Shown here piece by piece: positions 1 through 12,900 of a stretch of DNA of 64,000 nt; position 1 is the first letter of the stretch; each line of letters opens with the position of its first letter. This DNA is from Larimichthys crocea. Its lineage: Eukaryota; Chordata; Actinopteri; Sciaenidae. The stretch lies in NCBI RefSeq assembly GCF_000972845.2, contig NC_040017.1, positions 66,938 through 130,937 on the forward strand, written 5' to 3'. Both the position numbers and the translations under genes were made by a program. The notes beneath the pieces were generated by a model. That model was given only the letters and a program-made list of their open reading frames with translations, ran no database searches and was not told where the DNA came from.

Positions 1-740
1 GTCTATTCTAAGACTCCGTTGGGTTGTTTTTTTTACCAAAATCCTCGGTAAACAAGTACTTCATAAGAATGAGACAAAGGAATCTCAGGGGCTTACAATA
101 AATTCTTCTCATTGCAAAGTAAGAATTAATTGGTTCAATCAATGTATTTGAGGACAACTGAACAATGCAGTGGAACTGCAAATTAACCAATCGTCAATGA
201 AAACACTGTTGGAATTGTTACATGAAGGTTTAGACGACACCCAGCAGTTTAACAAAGAGCTCAGTCCTCCTGGCTTCATGTGCTTCTTGGAACATAGTTA
301 TTATTCAGTATACTGCACTCCTCCGAACACTTGAACAGCCTCTGCGTTCCCGGTGGGACTGAATTAGCAAAAGCCCCACTGTACATTAGTGATCTAGCAC
401 CTCGGCTCTCCACCGCGACGCCGCGCTCGGATATCACCGGAGTACCTGAGAAACACTTAAGCAGGCGTTCACTTCAACAACTCGTGTTTTCTGTCAGACT
501 GTGGGAATACAGTGACACAGCACATCAAAGCGAGCTGAGGAAAGTAGGATAATAATAATAGTAGTGTAATAATCAGGCTTTTTAACAGAGCTGTGGGATA
601 TGTGTGTTGATGTGGCGCTGAACATGCAAGAGAGTTCCATTTTTCTTTGTGAATTTGCTTAAAAATGAATCATATATCTGTTCTTAATAACATTTAAAGT
701 AGTTTTATGTTTGTGCTAAATGTATTCTTTTCTTCTTCAG
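1..740 (+). other. sorl1 intron 3, 3' part
   Basis: No coding exon or recognisable repeat before the exon 4 acceptor. The short open frame at 331-552 has no recognisable homology. Confidence 0.7.
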
Positions 741-902
741 TACCTTTTTGCAGACTCCACCAACAACTACCTGTGGAACACATTTGACTTCTGTAAAAGC
801 GTCCAGGGCTTCTCTCTGCCCTTCAAGCCCACAGACCTGCTGCTCCACAGCAGAAGATCCAACTTGGTGCTCGGCTACGACAGCTCTCACCCAAACAAAC
901 AG
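741..902 (+). CDS. sorl1: sorl1 exon 4 (VPS10 domain)
   Basis: 54 codons, phase 0 in and 0 out. Acceptor is TCTTCTTCAG, donor GTAAAT. It reads YLFADST at the start and SSHPNKQ at the end, both closely matching vertebrate SORL1. It encodes early blades of the VPS10 beta-propeller. Confidence 0.96.
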
Positions 903-3900
903 GTAAATCCTGTATCTACCTGCAGCAGCAGCTTTTTTTAGACCTGCCATTGGTTTATGATCAAATCTTATGTGTGATACCACAAGAATGACATGGGTGT
1001 ATTCAGTGTAAAGACAATATCAATATATGGATTTTTAGCAGCGCTGCCCTTCTGCTTTTAGAGTGTCTATCTACAAGAGGATATTATAGAGAATAGACAC
1101 GCTTCCTGTAAAAAACAAACATTTGGGTGAGAAGAAAGCTATCTCCGACAATATACTGTGCATTGCAAAGACATACCTTCATAAAATCATAAAAGGACTT
1201 CAGTACTCCATGGATCAAGAACAGACACTGGTGGTTCTTCAGGTTTTTGCATGGAAGCTTTGTTTCCCTTGTCTTGCTTTGAAGCACAATAGCGCCAAGC
1301 GGCTCTCCAGTGTTCTCCTTGTCACATATGTAGAGCCAAAATGAAGGAATGAGCGTGACCTACATTTTTTATAGTGCCCCATCCCCCCTTCTTCTTCTCC
1401 CCCCCACTCCTCCTCCTCCCTCTCCTAACACCACCTCTCTCTCGTTGCTGTAGCTGTGGAAGTCAGACGATTTTGGAGAGACATGGGTGTTGATCCAAGA
1501 GCATGTGAAGACCTACTTTTGGTAAGACAAGCTCCTGACACATACAGTATACAATGAAGGGTGTGCATCGGTATTTGAGAAATATCCTGAACTTCAGGTC
1601 ATGGAGGCGATACAACCTTCCAGAAGATAGTCAGTATAGCTAAAATACATATTTCCCCTCAGCTCCCCCAGCAAATACTGTTCAAGCTAAGCTGCGGGCT
1701 TACATAAATACTTAAATTAAAGGTAGCATGGTCACCACATAAGGGTCAGAGATGACAACGAGCTGTTTGCCCATTTTTGCACTCATCCTTTTCAAAAATG
1801 AAATGAAAGAACGCTAAATATCCACCAATTATGAGCAACAGTTCAGACGACAAACAGCTAGACATTAATGTTTGATATCCAAGAAGCAGACAAGTAAAAC
1901 AGTTCTGTTTCCTTTGCCCTGTAGTTTGATTCAGATGTTTTTAGTGAGTACAGCAGTGGTTTGAACATATTCACACTGCTGATAGTCTGTGTTTATCTTG
2001 TGGGAGGGGAAAGTAAACAACTTCATTATTTAACTAAGTGAACAGGATCAGACATGAGTGCTTCATGTTTACTTTCACTTTCACTTTCGCCGTGCCAATA
2101 ACGATGGTAAAAGCACACCCCCTCATGTAATATTGCTGTTGTTGTACTATCATACAACAATTACCAACTTAAATGAATTATTTAATGTTTCAAATTTTAC
2201 AGCAATTTGTCCTCAAAATAAACATTTGTTTGCTTTGCTGCACCAGCTAAATTTTAAAAGAAAATACATTTTGTACACTGCACTTGAATATAAGCTGCAG
2301 GTGTTCATGTTGTACCATGAGGTATTTACAAAGAAAGATGGTAATTAGTTTTAATTAAGACACGCTTTTTTTCAAACTGTGCCTGAAAATCGGCAGTACG
2401 GCATCAACACGGGATGCCAAGATTATGTGCAGTAGTTCTGTTTCCTTCTTTGATGGCCAGATAGATTGCCTTTAACTTAAAAGCTGCATCATATGCATTT
2501 CTTTGTGTGTTTTCCATGATGAGGGTGTGTACATGATGTGCAAAATGACAGTTTAAAATCAAAATCAAAACTAGTATCTTCTTCGGGGCATAATCTTTTC
2601 CCACATGTCTGTCTCACTTTTGCATTTACTGCTAGAGAGTGCCCCCACCGTTGTATAGGCTGCAGGGTTCAATGCGTGTGAAAAAAGTAGCGGCTTACAG
2701 TCCAAAAATTACGGTACACATGTATCTTGATGTGTGTTTGTTGATGTGTGTTAATTTTCTCTGTTTAGCTCTTACAAAGTATAAAATCAGATTTCAAAGT
2801 GTGCTTCAACCTTGAACAAATGATCATGGATTTGAAAGATCTGTATGTATGACTCATGGTTGCTGATAGCTCATAGTCTGCAGTCTTAAATCTGTCTTTG
2901 ATGCATATTTTATGATCAATGGTGCCTGTTGCATGGGTGGGAATATGGCGGTTGATGCAAATATTTTCTGAAAAGCATTTGTCACATCTGTAGCTACTGC
3001 CATCAGTGCCTTGCTGTGAAACATGAAGCATGCAGGCGGCCTTCACAGTGGACTGGATTAAAAAGAAGTTGTGTTTTATTCAAGGCATGCTTCAGCACTC
3101 CAGTAGACAGCACAGAAGTCGAGCAGAAGCAAACTTGCTCAGCTTGGGCAGCAGAGAAGATCAAAGGTGATCCACATTATCCGGGATTATAGTCAGAATC
3201 CAGCTCCTCCTCCTGTGTGCTGTTCATATTTCATTGGTGCCTTACGTTGGAAGCACGTGTGAAAGACCAACATCAATCAGTGATCTCCTGCATTGAAGCC
3301 ATGCAGTGATGACATAGTCTAGTTCAGCTTGACATCTCGCACCTCTCATTAGCAGATGTGTGCATGATATCTAACAAAGCCAGCGGTGTGGGTGGTATCA
3401 TGTATGAAAGTTTCAAGACAGCAAAACCAGTCTAATAACCAGGGCTAGCGATGTCCTGATTAGGGTTACAACGGTGTGAGATTTTCATGGGATGATAACT
3501 GTCTCAGTAATATCACAGTTATTACACAATTATCATCAGGTACAAAGACCCTTCAAGAAAGACCAATAGTGTAGAATTCAGTACCATAAATAAGCAAATG
3601 TACATGTGGTATGATGAACATCAACTTTCGTATTATGGTATCAGTATACTGCTGATGGATGGCCCCCATCCAGAGTTCTTTAATATTATCTGCCAAAATT
3701 GAGTCTGAGCAGATATGTGTATTTACGTAAATGTTGATTGAATATGTGTCTGGAACATTGAGATGTAGCCTTTTCACAAGCTACTCACAAGCTTCTCTTA
3801 GTTTATAAGCATTAACTCAGAGTCACCACCAAAACAATCCATTAATATACATCAGGACCAGCCCTGATACTGATTCTAAGAACCATCAAACTATTCTATT

Positions 3901-6900
3901 AAAGTTTTCAGGAGTTTTTTAACAGTAAAAAACAGAGAACAAACAAGTAACCAAGGTAGACAAAGTTGACATAGGCCATACATCAGTGCAAAATGAAATG
4001 TACTTTCACACAGACAATGAGTTAGTCCATCTTTCCCAGTATTTTGTATATCGCTCAGCCTGTAATCTTAAGGAGAAGGTCAGTTTTTCCATATGTTGTA
4101 TTTTATCGACAATTGTAAGCCAGTCATTCCTTCATTTTAGATTTGTCTGCAGCCAAGTTGTGTAATGGCCTTCTTGCTCGCAGCCATAACACTTTATAAA
4201 GATAGTTGTCCTGGGAAACAAGGAAGGAAGGAAAAGGAAGGAAAAATCAACTTTTAGTCCAAAGATGGAGACGCTGTTGCTTAGAATTCTCGCCTGGCCC
4301 TCGAGTTGGTGGTCCTAGCCTGACCCTCCCAAATATCTCTCCAGTCATCCTCAGTTATCTCCAGGCCAGACTCCCTCTCCCATTTCTGCTTAGCCTGGGA
4401 AGTAGATAGTTTCCTGGAATTTTGTGGTCTTGAAACCATCATTATAGTTGTAGTACAGTATATACTATAAAATACAGTAACCTGATGATCCATTGACATG
4501 GAGGATGAATAATACTTCTCGTATACCAACTACCTTAAGTTCCCTCACCAAATCAACCAATCTGCCACTTGGACCCTGAGCACCATGAGGCTTTTTGCGG
4601 GGTTGGTTAATCACACGCACTTTAGTGATTGGCTGGTTTGTAAGCTGTTGGAGATGGAAGACACGGCATTGCCGTCTTGTCTTTGCGACAGATCTTTTAG
4701 TCGATGGTATGAGTTAACACGAGGTGACACATCAGTCAGTCTTCATTGGTGCTAGCTCTTTGAAACCAGCTTGGATTGTCAGGGCCCTGAAGGTGTTCGA
4801 TAACGGTTTCTTTGGTCCATGCCCTACCCTGGCTCGAGGACGCTACATCTTGTCACACAGATAGAAAGTCTATTGATGGCTGGGGGATGAGTGAACATCC
4901 AAAGACTGAGATTACTCTAAACATCTTGTACTCTCTACTCCATCTTCTGGGACTTACAGTGATGTATTAGGCTCTCTTGTTCATAATGTTATGAGAGTTT
5001 GCTACCTTGGGTATTTATTGACATTATAAATGTGTGATACAGCCTTTATCCAGTTTATGCAAGGCATGTATGCTGCCTGGAGTTCAGGCAGGGTAAATGG
5101 CCATCTTGGAAACATGACAGAGTGCAGTTTGAGTCATGTAGTATTCATGTTGTGTTTAAAAATTTAAATGTTAAAAGTCGCCTTGCAGCTTCTTTGTCCT
5201 CATGTTTCTGATAATTGCCCAGATTTGTGGATTAACAAAATGTGTTTGAATTATTTACTTTTTCCAAAACACAACATGACTCAGTGCAGTCACAGTGTTT
5301 CAGCTCTGGCATTGATTTAGTTTTACTACATAAACAGACAGAGTGTGCCTCTGAACAACAATTCTTCTCCTGCTGCAAATGAGAAAAGTTGTTTTATCTT
5401 CCGCTTTAACCCAGTTTGACAAAGGCAAAGAGTTCTGCTGTAGAACCTTTCTTTTGAAGCCTTTTGAACTCCTCTGCTGCCAAACACTTTGACAGTCTGA
5501 GTCTATTACTTTAAATGTAAATGAAAGCAGCACAAGGTAGTGCTTAAGACTCTAAAACAAGGCTATGGCTGAGGGGAAAATGAAAAGACAGCACTGAACA
5601 ACACCATCAGACCATTCTGATGTCTGCTAGTTGATTAATGGATATTCAGATGAATAAACGTCTCCCACCTCCTGTCTCTGTGTCTCCTGTCGGAGAAGCG
5701 CCTCAAGACAGATCACATAGAGCTGCTGGTCACCCTCTCCGCTGCTCCTCGGTGAAACTAAATTACTTTTCGCTCAGTGAACGGGATTCTGTCACTGATA
5801 ACAAGATAGCAGGGAATGTGTCTGCACACACCCACTACACACCTCGTCTGTATCATGTTCATTATATTGTAGAATTTAAAGGCACCTTTTTTTCTTCTTT
5901 TTTAATAGTCAATACTTCCACACACCGAGAAAACAAACATGTATGTTCTGTATGTTGAAACAGATGATACTGATAACAGCAAAATACATTTTAAAAAAGT
6001 GAAAGTTGCAGGTGCAAATAATATGAATAGTTCAGTTTGAAGTGTCAGATACAGCCCTTTCAGGTCACCCAAAAATCATTCTGCTTGAACTTTGGATGCA
6101 GGATGCGCTGAACCCAGTGACGAGCACACCACAAAACATGGTGGACTCTGTGGAAGAGGACCTGTGACATGTCTAGTTATAAAAGATGTGTTCTAAGATC
6201 ACAGAAGTCATAAAGACTCTATCCACTATCCATTATCCACTAATGAAAATTTAATGTATATGTACTTATGGTTTCATTTGAAATAAAGCTGAATGTAGAT
6301 TTTGGGTGGTGTGATCATGAAAACAAATTTAAACTCTGTAGGCAGTTGAATTGTCAGTGTGTGTGTAGTTAGTGATCAGTCAGTCTAAGAGAAATGAAGA
6401 TGATGAAGTGGTGACTGAGCAAAGAAAGAATTTGTTGAGTAAAAATTAAAGATAGTTGAAGTGTTGCACTGTAAGTAGCTGAAGTGTCAGATGGTATAAA
6501 GGCAGTGACCACAATTAAAGTGTTAGTTAAGTACAGTACAAATAAGTCAGAAAATTGGAAGGGTACAGTAACTGTTTCTCTTTATTAACCCCTATTCACG
6601 AGAACCTGGACTTTCACCCTGGACTTCAGGGCGGCCTCGTAGATTGGAAGCTCAAGGGTATCAAAGTTGTTGGGGACATGATTCAGGAGGGCTCAATTCT
6701 AACATTCCAGCAAGCGAAAAGTAAGTTTGGGGTCACCGATAAGGATTTTGTTAAATTCCTTGTAAGTTTGGGGTCACCGATAAGGATTTTGTTAAATTCC
6801 TTCAGGTTCGAAGCTTTATTCAACGTGGCTTGAAAGATTCCAGTGGTGGCCTGGCTGTCTCACCAATAGAATCCTTTTTGGTAGATGGTGTGCAGCCTAA

Positions 6901-9900
6901 AGCTTTCATTAAGAAGCTCTATAAGATTCTATGTAGTCTCAATGTAGATAACTCTGTTAGAGTAAAAAGCAAATGGGACTCTGACCTGGGTACAATAGAG
7001 CCTGATGACTGGGATGCCCTGTGCAGCCATCCCTCTAAGGTCTTGGTGTCTAATTCTGCTTGGGAAAGGCAATTCAAAATCTTACATAGGCTGTATGTCA
7101 CCCCTGAAGACAGACACAGAATGAACCCAACTTTGTCTGAGCTCTGTATTAAATGTCAATTTGCTGTTGGGTCACTTATTCAATGTTTGTGGAGCTGTCA
7201 TATCATCCAGCAGTTCTGGACTGTAGTAGTTCAACAGTTGAATGTGATTTTTAAGAGTCATCTACAGTTGAGTGCAAGGACTTGTCTGCTGGGACTGAAG
7301 GACGAGTTACCTGCAGATTTTCACAACAGAGACCTTTTACACATTCTGCTACATTGCGCTCGGAAATGTATCATGGCCTTATGGATCTCAGATAAAGCCC
7401 CCACTCTCAATCAGTGGAAACAAACAGTGACTAGTATTATACCATATGAAGCCTGCTCTAGAGCTTTAAAGGATAAACCCTTTTTATTTTACCAGATATG
7501 GGATCCATTTCTTGTCTATCTCTCGGCACCACTGCACTTCGTAGGATGAGGTCAGGACTTATAGAACTGGCCTGGGAGAAGGATCAGTCTCCCTGAACCC
7601 CATTAGTATATACATTTAGTATATAAATGTATATACTAATGTATATTTTATGTTGCTCCTTTCTATATATGTTTTGCAAAAAAGTTTGAAAAACAAATAC
7701 AGTACAAATTAGGTGAATTATCATATGATGTGTAGCAATAAAGGCAAATATAAAAAATTTGAGTGAGACAAAATTTTGACTGTCATTTAATCACCAAAAA
7801 TGGAACCTATGACTATTATAAAACGTCTGATGAAGCTGAATCCATTTCTAAACACGTATCTCCCCACAGACTTCACATTTTAGTTCATACAACATAGATC
7901 CCTCATTATTCATTCCAACATCTTTAATAAATTCAAGAATCCTCCTGGGGATCTCATCTTGGTATGCACATTTTTTTTATCGCTAATGTTGAAGTTAAAT
8001 TAATCCGCATTAAAAGCCCAAAGTTGTGTTCCAAAGTTAGCTGTAGCTAGCTTGCACAGGCTGACCATGTGTATGGGTGCCATTTAAATAAGTGTGCAGA
8101 GTAGCAACAAAACTTCATAATCTACCAAGTACTCCTACTACTGTAGCTTAACAGTAACGATTTAACCGAATCGTTGGCTTTGTCATCTTGTGCTCATAGA
8201 TTTAACCATTGATGGTATTTAGCGGTCAGCCTCTAGGATCTGATGAAGTCTGTTAAATCTACATCACTGCAGTGGTACACTGGCCAAGAGAAACGGCGAA
8301 TTATCTGAGGACAAAGGCAGCACAAATAAAGATTGATCTTAAACTCTTCCCCTCCTGTGGCTCCATCCAATTTGGGTCTAATCTTGTTTGTTCTGGCTTT
8401 AGCAAGGAGCACTACTATTGTGCTACAGATCAGTCATACGGTGGCGAAAGCCAAAGAGACTCAAGCATGACTTTCAGCCTGCTGCTGAATATGTTTAAAA
8501 ACCAAGCCAGTCTGATGGGTTATTCCCCCACCCAGCTCCTAATCCTCTGATCTCACTGCTAGGAGACAGACTGAGGAGTAAAATCCTCCATGTATACAAT
8601 GAGGAGCACAATCCCTTTTTCCATATGGATCACAGACAATGATACAAATCCTACTGACAAAGTGATTTTCAATGCACTGAGAGAAACAAAGGGAACAGGA
8701 AAGAGGATGAGGCACAGGGGGAAGGTTAAAAAGAAAACTAAAGGGGGTGTTGTTTAGCTCAGTCGGTAGATCAGCCGTCCCATGTACAAAGGCTCAGTCC
8801 TTGCGGTGGCGGCCCAGGGTTTGAATCCGACCTGTGGCTCTTTCCAGCATGTCTTTCCCCATCTCTCTCTCCCCACATTCCTGTCACTCTTCAAGCTGTC
8901 TCTGTCAAATAAAGCTCAAGAAGGCCAAAAAATATCTAAAAAAGAAAACTAAAGAAAGGATTGGCTTGTGAAGGCTTTTTTTATTTCGTAAAACTGACCA
9001 AGTGACATGCTGACTATGAAGGCTGTTACTTTTTATTCAAAACACTGAATCGCTGTACAAATGCTGGGAAAGAAAATCGGTCTGTAACGATCTGGTCAAA
9101 TTAACCCACAGTTCATCAGCACAATAGGCTGGGTCCTGTCACTTTGATCTATTGTGTGCCCTGTTGCCCTATGAGTAAATTAGGCCATTGTTGTTGTTTT
9201 CGTTACCCTAATTTGGAGGAAGCTTGCAAGTCATGCTGAACTCATGAAGGCTCATAAAGGTCAGGAGTGTAAAATGCAGCTACCCTATTGTTAGACTGTA
9301 ATGTTAGCCAAATACAGTAAGCTAGCGAAAACAGTGTAATTTCACATTAGATTATTTGGATTGTGTTCAAAATAATTGTAAATATCAAGTGGAAACCTGT
9401 GGCAGTAAAGTGATGCTAATGTGGAAATGTCAAAAACTGCAGTTCCTCAAACGTTCACTTGAGGCTTGTTCCAGAAGTGAGTCAGTCCCCATGTTCAAAT
9501 GTCCAACTTCACAGCAGAAATAAACATGTTTACAGCCTGGTACAAAAAACTGTTTTGGTCTCTATAGATAATTTCCCCGTTCATGACAACTGTACTGAGG
9601 GTGAATTTATATACAACTCACCTGTTCAGATTATATTAAGGCTTAAAGTTATGCAGAATTAACAACATGGCTGGTGGGTGCCATCATAGGTGGCTTGTTT
9701 GAGCACACAGGCGTCATTCAGCCCGCCTTAGCTCTAATGATGAACCACCTCTTTGCCCTTTTTTGGATTAGCCGGGCAGCAGTGGCAGGACTGGCAAGAT
9801 TGCAGCGACCACACTCTGAGCTTCATAATGGCGTCAGCGACGTCACAGATATGACATCCATGTTTTATACAGTCTGTGACAATTACTGAAATTCATTTAA

Positions 9901-12900
9901 ATAGGTCACATACTGATAAATATAAAAATTTTATTGTTCACCTCAGTTATACTTTGTTTCATTGTGTATTTTTTCGTTGAAAATGAGAGACCATGAACGT
10001 TTGACCTGAAAACAATAAAAGAACTGTGTGGCTGTTGGAAGCTTAATTTTAAAAGAGTAGTATTTTTCCTTCAAAATTGTTGAAAGAAAACACTAATCGA
10101 ATGACAAACAGAACTGGCAGAAAATGAGAAACTGCCAAAAGGGGATGGACAGTTGTTTAGGAAGTGTTTAGAAGGGGGCAGAGATTAATTCAAAGGAAGG
10201 GACAGAGACAGACTGCGAATAGCCTGCCATGTACTCTCAGCCCAGACACTGTCCATCAGTTCAACAGGGACCTTTTGAAAGAATGCCACAGAGGCAGAGC
10301 CGAGCCGAGACACTGCTCCCTCTGTTTAGCTCTCGAGACTCTGGAGGAAAACACACTGATTTGGAAGGCAGACGATAAGATCCAGTGAACCTCCTTCATT
10401 CATTCTGGCTGGAGTCTCTGTGCCACGGAACACCCTCGCTGTACACTCGTGGCCACAAATAGTTTGGCCACGCTGTTTTTCAAGGTTGACACATGGACAG
10501 ATATTTTTGGTCTGAACATGCTGATAGTCTGTATTTTGTGCTGACATTTATTATATTGAACATTTTTTTAGACCTAAAAAAGACAAGGATTCTTTCCTGG
10601 AGTGAAACAGCTCAGAGAAAACTGTAATAATTCAGTTATTTGAGGTGGTGGAGCAGCCTCTCAAAGCAGAATTCAGTACTTGTATTTCAGACTGACTCCT
10701 CTGCAGATGTTGAGTAAAGTTTTGATTTCGTAAATGAGACATCTAAAGTAGAACACTGGATAGCAAGACATGCTGGATACAATTGCATGACAAACACACT
10801 CTGCAGACTTTTATCTATGTGCAGTTTGGAGTCTTAAACTCACATCACCTTCATGTCTGGGAACACTGAGGAGACTTTAAAGACCACAGGGGGCACGTGA
10901 GTCCACACAGAAGGAACAGGGGTGTGATTCAAACCCTGAACCTCGCTGCGAGGTGCGAACCACAGAGCCACTGTGTTGCCCTCAGGAAATATCACTAACA
11001 TCCGATGTTTCTGACTGGCTTTGACTTTGAAGCTAGACAACAGGGCCATTTTAGACCTGCTACTGCTGTAAGTCCATCAACAGGCTGGGTCAAGTCAACC
11101 TTAGTGTTGGTAGAAGTGTGAGGTGGCGGTACACTGAAAGTGCCGTTTTGTAAAAAATTATGATTTGACTTTTTCACTGTATTCTTATAGACCAAGACAT
11201 TTAATGATTAATTGAAAAAATAATTGTTTGTTGCTGCTAATTTCATGCTATTCCGCCATCAAATAATATAACATAACCCAAGTACTTCACGTAATGTTTG
11301 GAAAGAACCATCTCCTAAATAAAGAAGGCAATTGCTCCTTGTAGAACCAGAGAACTTTGAAAAGAACCTTTTAAGAATCGTCATTTTTCTGAGAGTGTGT
11401 TACAGTCCCATTAGCGACCAAGCTATCCCAGAAGCTAGTGTGTTAGCTGTTTGGTCACCAGCTACAGTAGTCAACAATTCCAATTTTCTGAAGATATATA
11501 GATGAATGTTGCAGTGCCACTTTCTGGTGGTTACACTTGTAGTATTGGACAGTTTGGGTAGATATTTAGCACGTAGATAAATACATACAATATCACAATA
11601 GCTCAAATGAAAATGGAAAATAACCTTGCATTCAATAAATTTGCATTCAATGTACTGTGAACTGTGTCATACAATAATACAGTCTTTTTATTTCAGTTTG
11701 ATTGGAATCAGTTTATACAACATAACAGAATATGCTATGTCATCAGTGTGATCTCTCTAAAAGTTGACAAAGCATTAAACCGCATGCAATTCAAGGACAT
11801 CAACTCAAATGAAAATGAGTAACAATATTTATCATCAATGGAGACAGTCACAGGGAAACATGCTGCTGTTGAGTCTTATATCTCAGGTCCATAGATGGAG
11901 ATAGGATTGGACTGCCTATTTGATGTTGAAGAAAGTTTTAGCAGATGAGGGAGTGTTCAACTTTTTATGTTGGTATGCTGGTACATTAAACCCACTAAAA
12001 TACTGTGTTTGGAAGGAAGGACCAGGATAACAAAAACAGACATACATAAAACTGTGTGTTATTTCAGGAAAATTGTCCAACAGTTGTTCTTCACCCTCTC
12101 ACCTCTGTACATCTCTCTCTCTTTCTTCTACGTATTTTTAGGGGCGTGGAGCCCTACGACTCCCCCACCACTGTGCTGGTCCAGAGACACGAGCCCCAGG
12201 GCGTCTCCACCATACTCAGCAGCACCGACTTCTTCCAGAGCGAACGCAACCGCAGGGTGATCCTGGAGCAGGTCGACAGCTTCCAGCTCCGAGAAAAGTA
12301 CATGTTCGCCACCACCACACGGGTAAGAGAGCCGGGGGAGGGGCAGCTGAGTGTTCAACGGTTAATGATCTTATTTTGATTCAGCTTGGTGATGTGAGGT
12401 TTCTTTCCATCGTTTTATTTCTTTAACCTCAAAACCTGCAATTTAGAACAGTTTTTCCAGCACGTATAACTTGGTTACACAATTTCCCTGCTTCCCCTGG
12501 AATTAATAAAGTCTTTCTGATTCTGATGGTTGGTGATTGAACAATCAGCTGATTCATCAAAATGCTCATGTTTTGACCAGGTTTGTATCATTGTAAATGG
12601 AGTACCTCTGGAGTACCTTCCAAAAACAGAAGCTTCATTTTGGAAAAGAGATAAGAAGATCCATACCATTCTCATATTTGTAGCTGGAGCATGGCCAGGG
12701 TTAGCCTAGCTTAGCAAAAAATACTAAAATAACCTTATTATTATTTATACCCAATTATACCCAGATTCACAATACTGATGTTCCAAATAATGTTCAAACT
12801 AAAGAAATGGTATATTGTTCTTTATTTTTTTTTAAAAAGGGGTTGATTTAAGAAGTATGTGAACCTCTTCAGTTAACAGGATAATGCAACTCCTAACCTC

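Larger units (their letters stand above)
6560..7760 (+). mobile_element. L1-like LINE, 3' end of ORF2, broken
   Basis: Open frames at 6555-6833 and 6830-7549 together encode an L1/Tx1-type ORF2 C-terminus, with [20 protein letters not shown], a C-x2-C pair and [16 protein letters not shown]. The two frames are offset by exactly the shift made by a perfect 41-bp tandem duplication (6721-6761 and 6762-6802). The stop at 7547-7549 is followed by a short 3' region with a palindrome and an A-rich end near 7760. The endonuclease and RT core are missing (5' truncation). The piece is relatively young compared with other repeats here. Confidence 0.8.
1522..12141 (+). other. sorl1 intron 5 (10.6 kb)
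   Basis: Holds a possible pogo-like remnant (about 2240-2720), an inverted L1-like fragment (about 3890-4420), an L1-like ORF2 end (6560-7760), a tRNA-derived SINE (8750-8945) and a tRNA-like repeat (10885-10985). A stretch near 3455-3545 resembles hAT-type fish repeats. I see nothing identifiable in 4560-6550, 7770-8740, 8950-10880 or 10990-12100. Confidence 0.8.

Noticed and set aside
331..552. 73-codon ORF as an upstream sorl1 exon
   Set aside because: No resemblance to the missing N-terminal part of SORL1 and no splice sites at suitable phases.
8752..8830. Functional tRNA gene
   Set aside because: Box A and box B are tRNA-like but the sequence continues into a SINE body and A-rich tail, and the arms do not form a clean cloverleaf.
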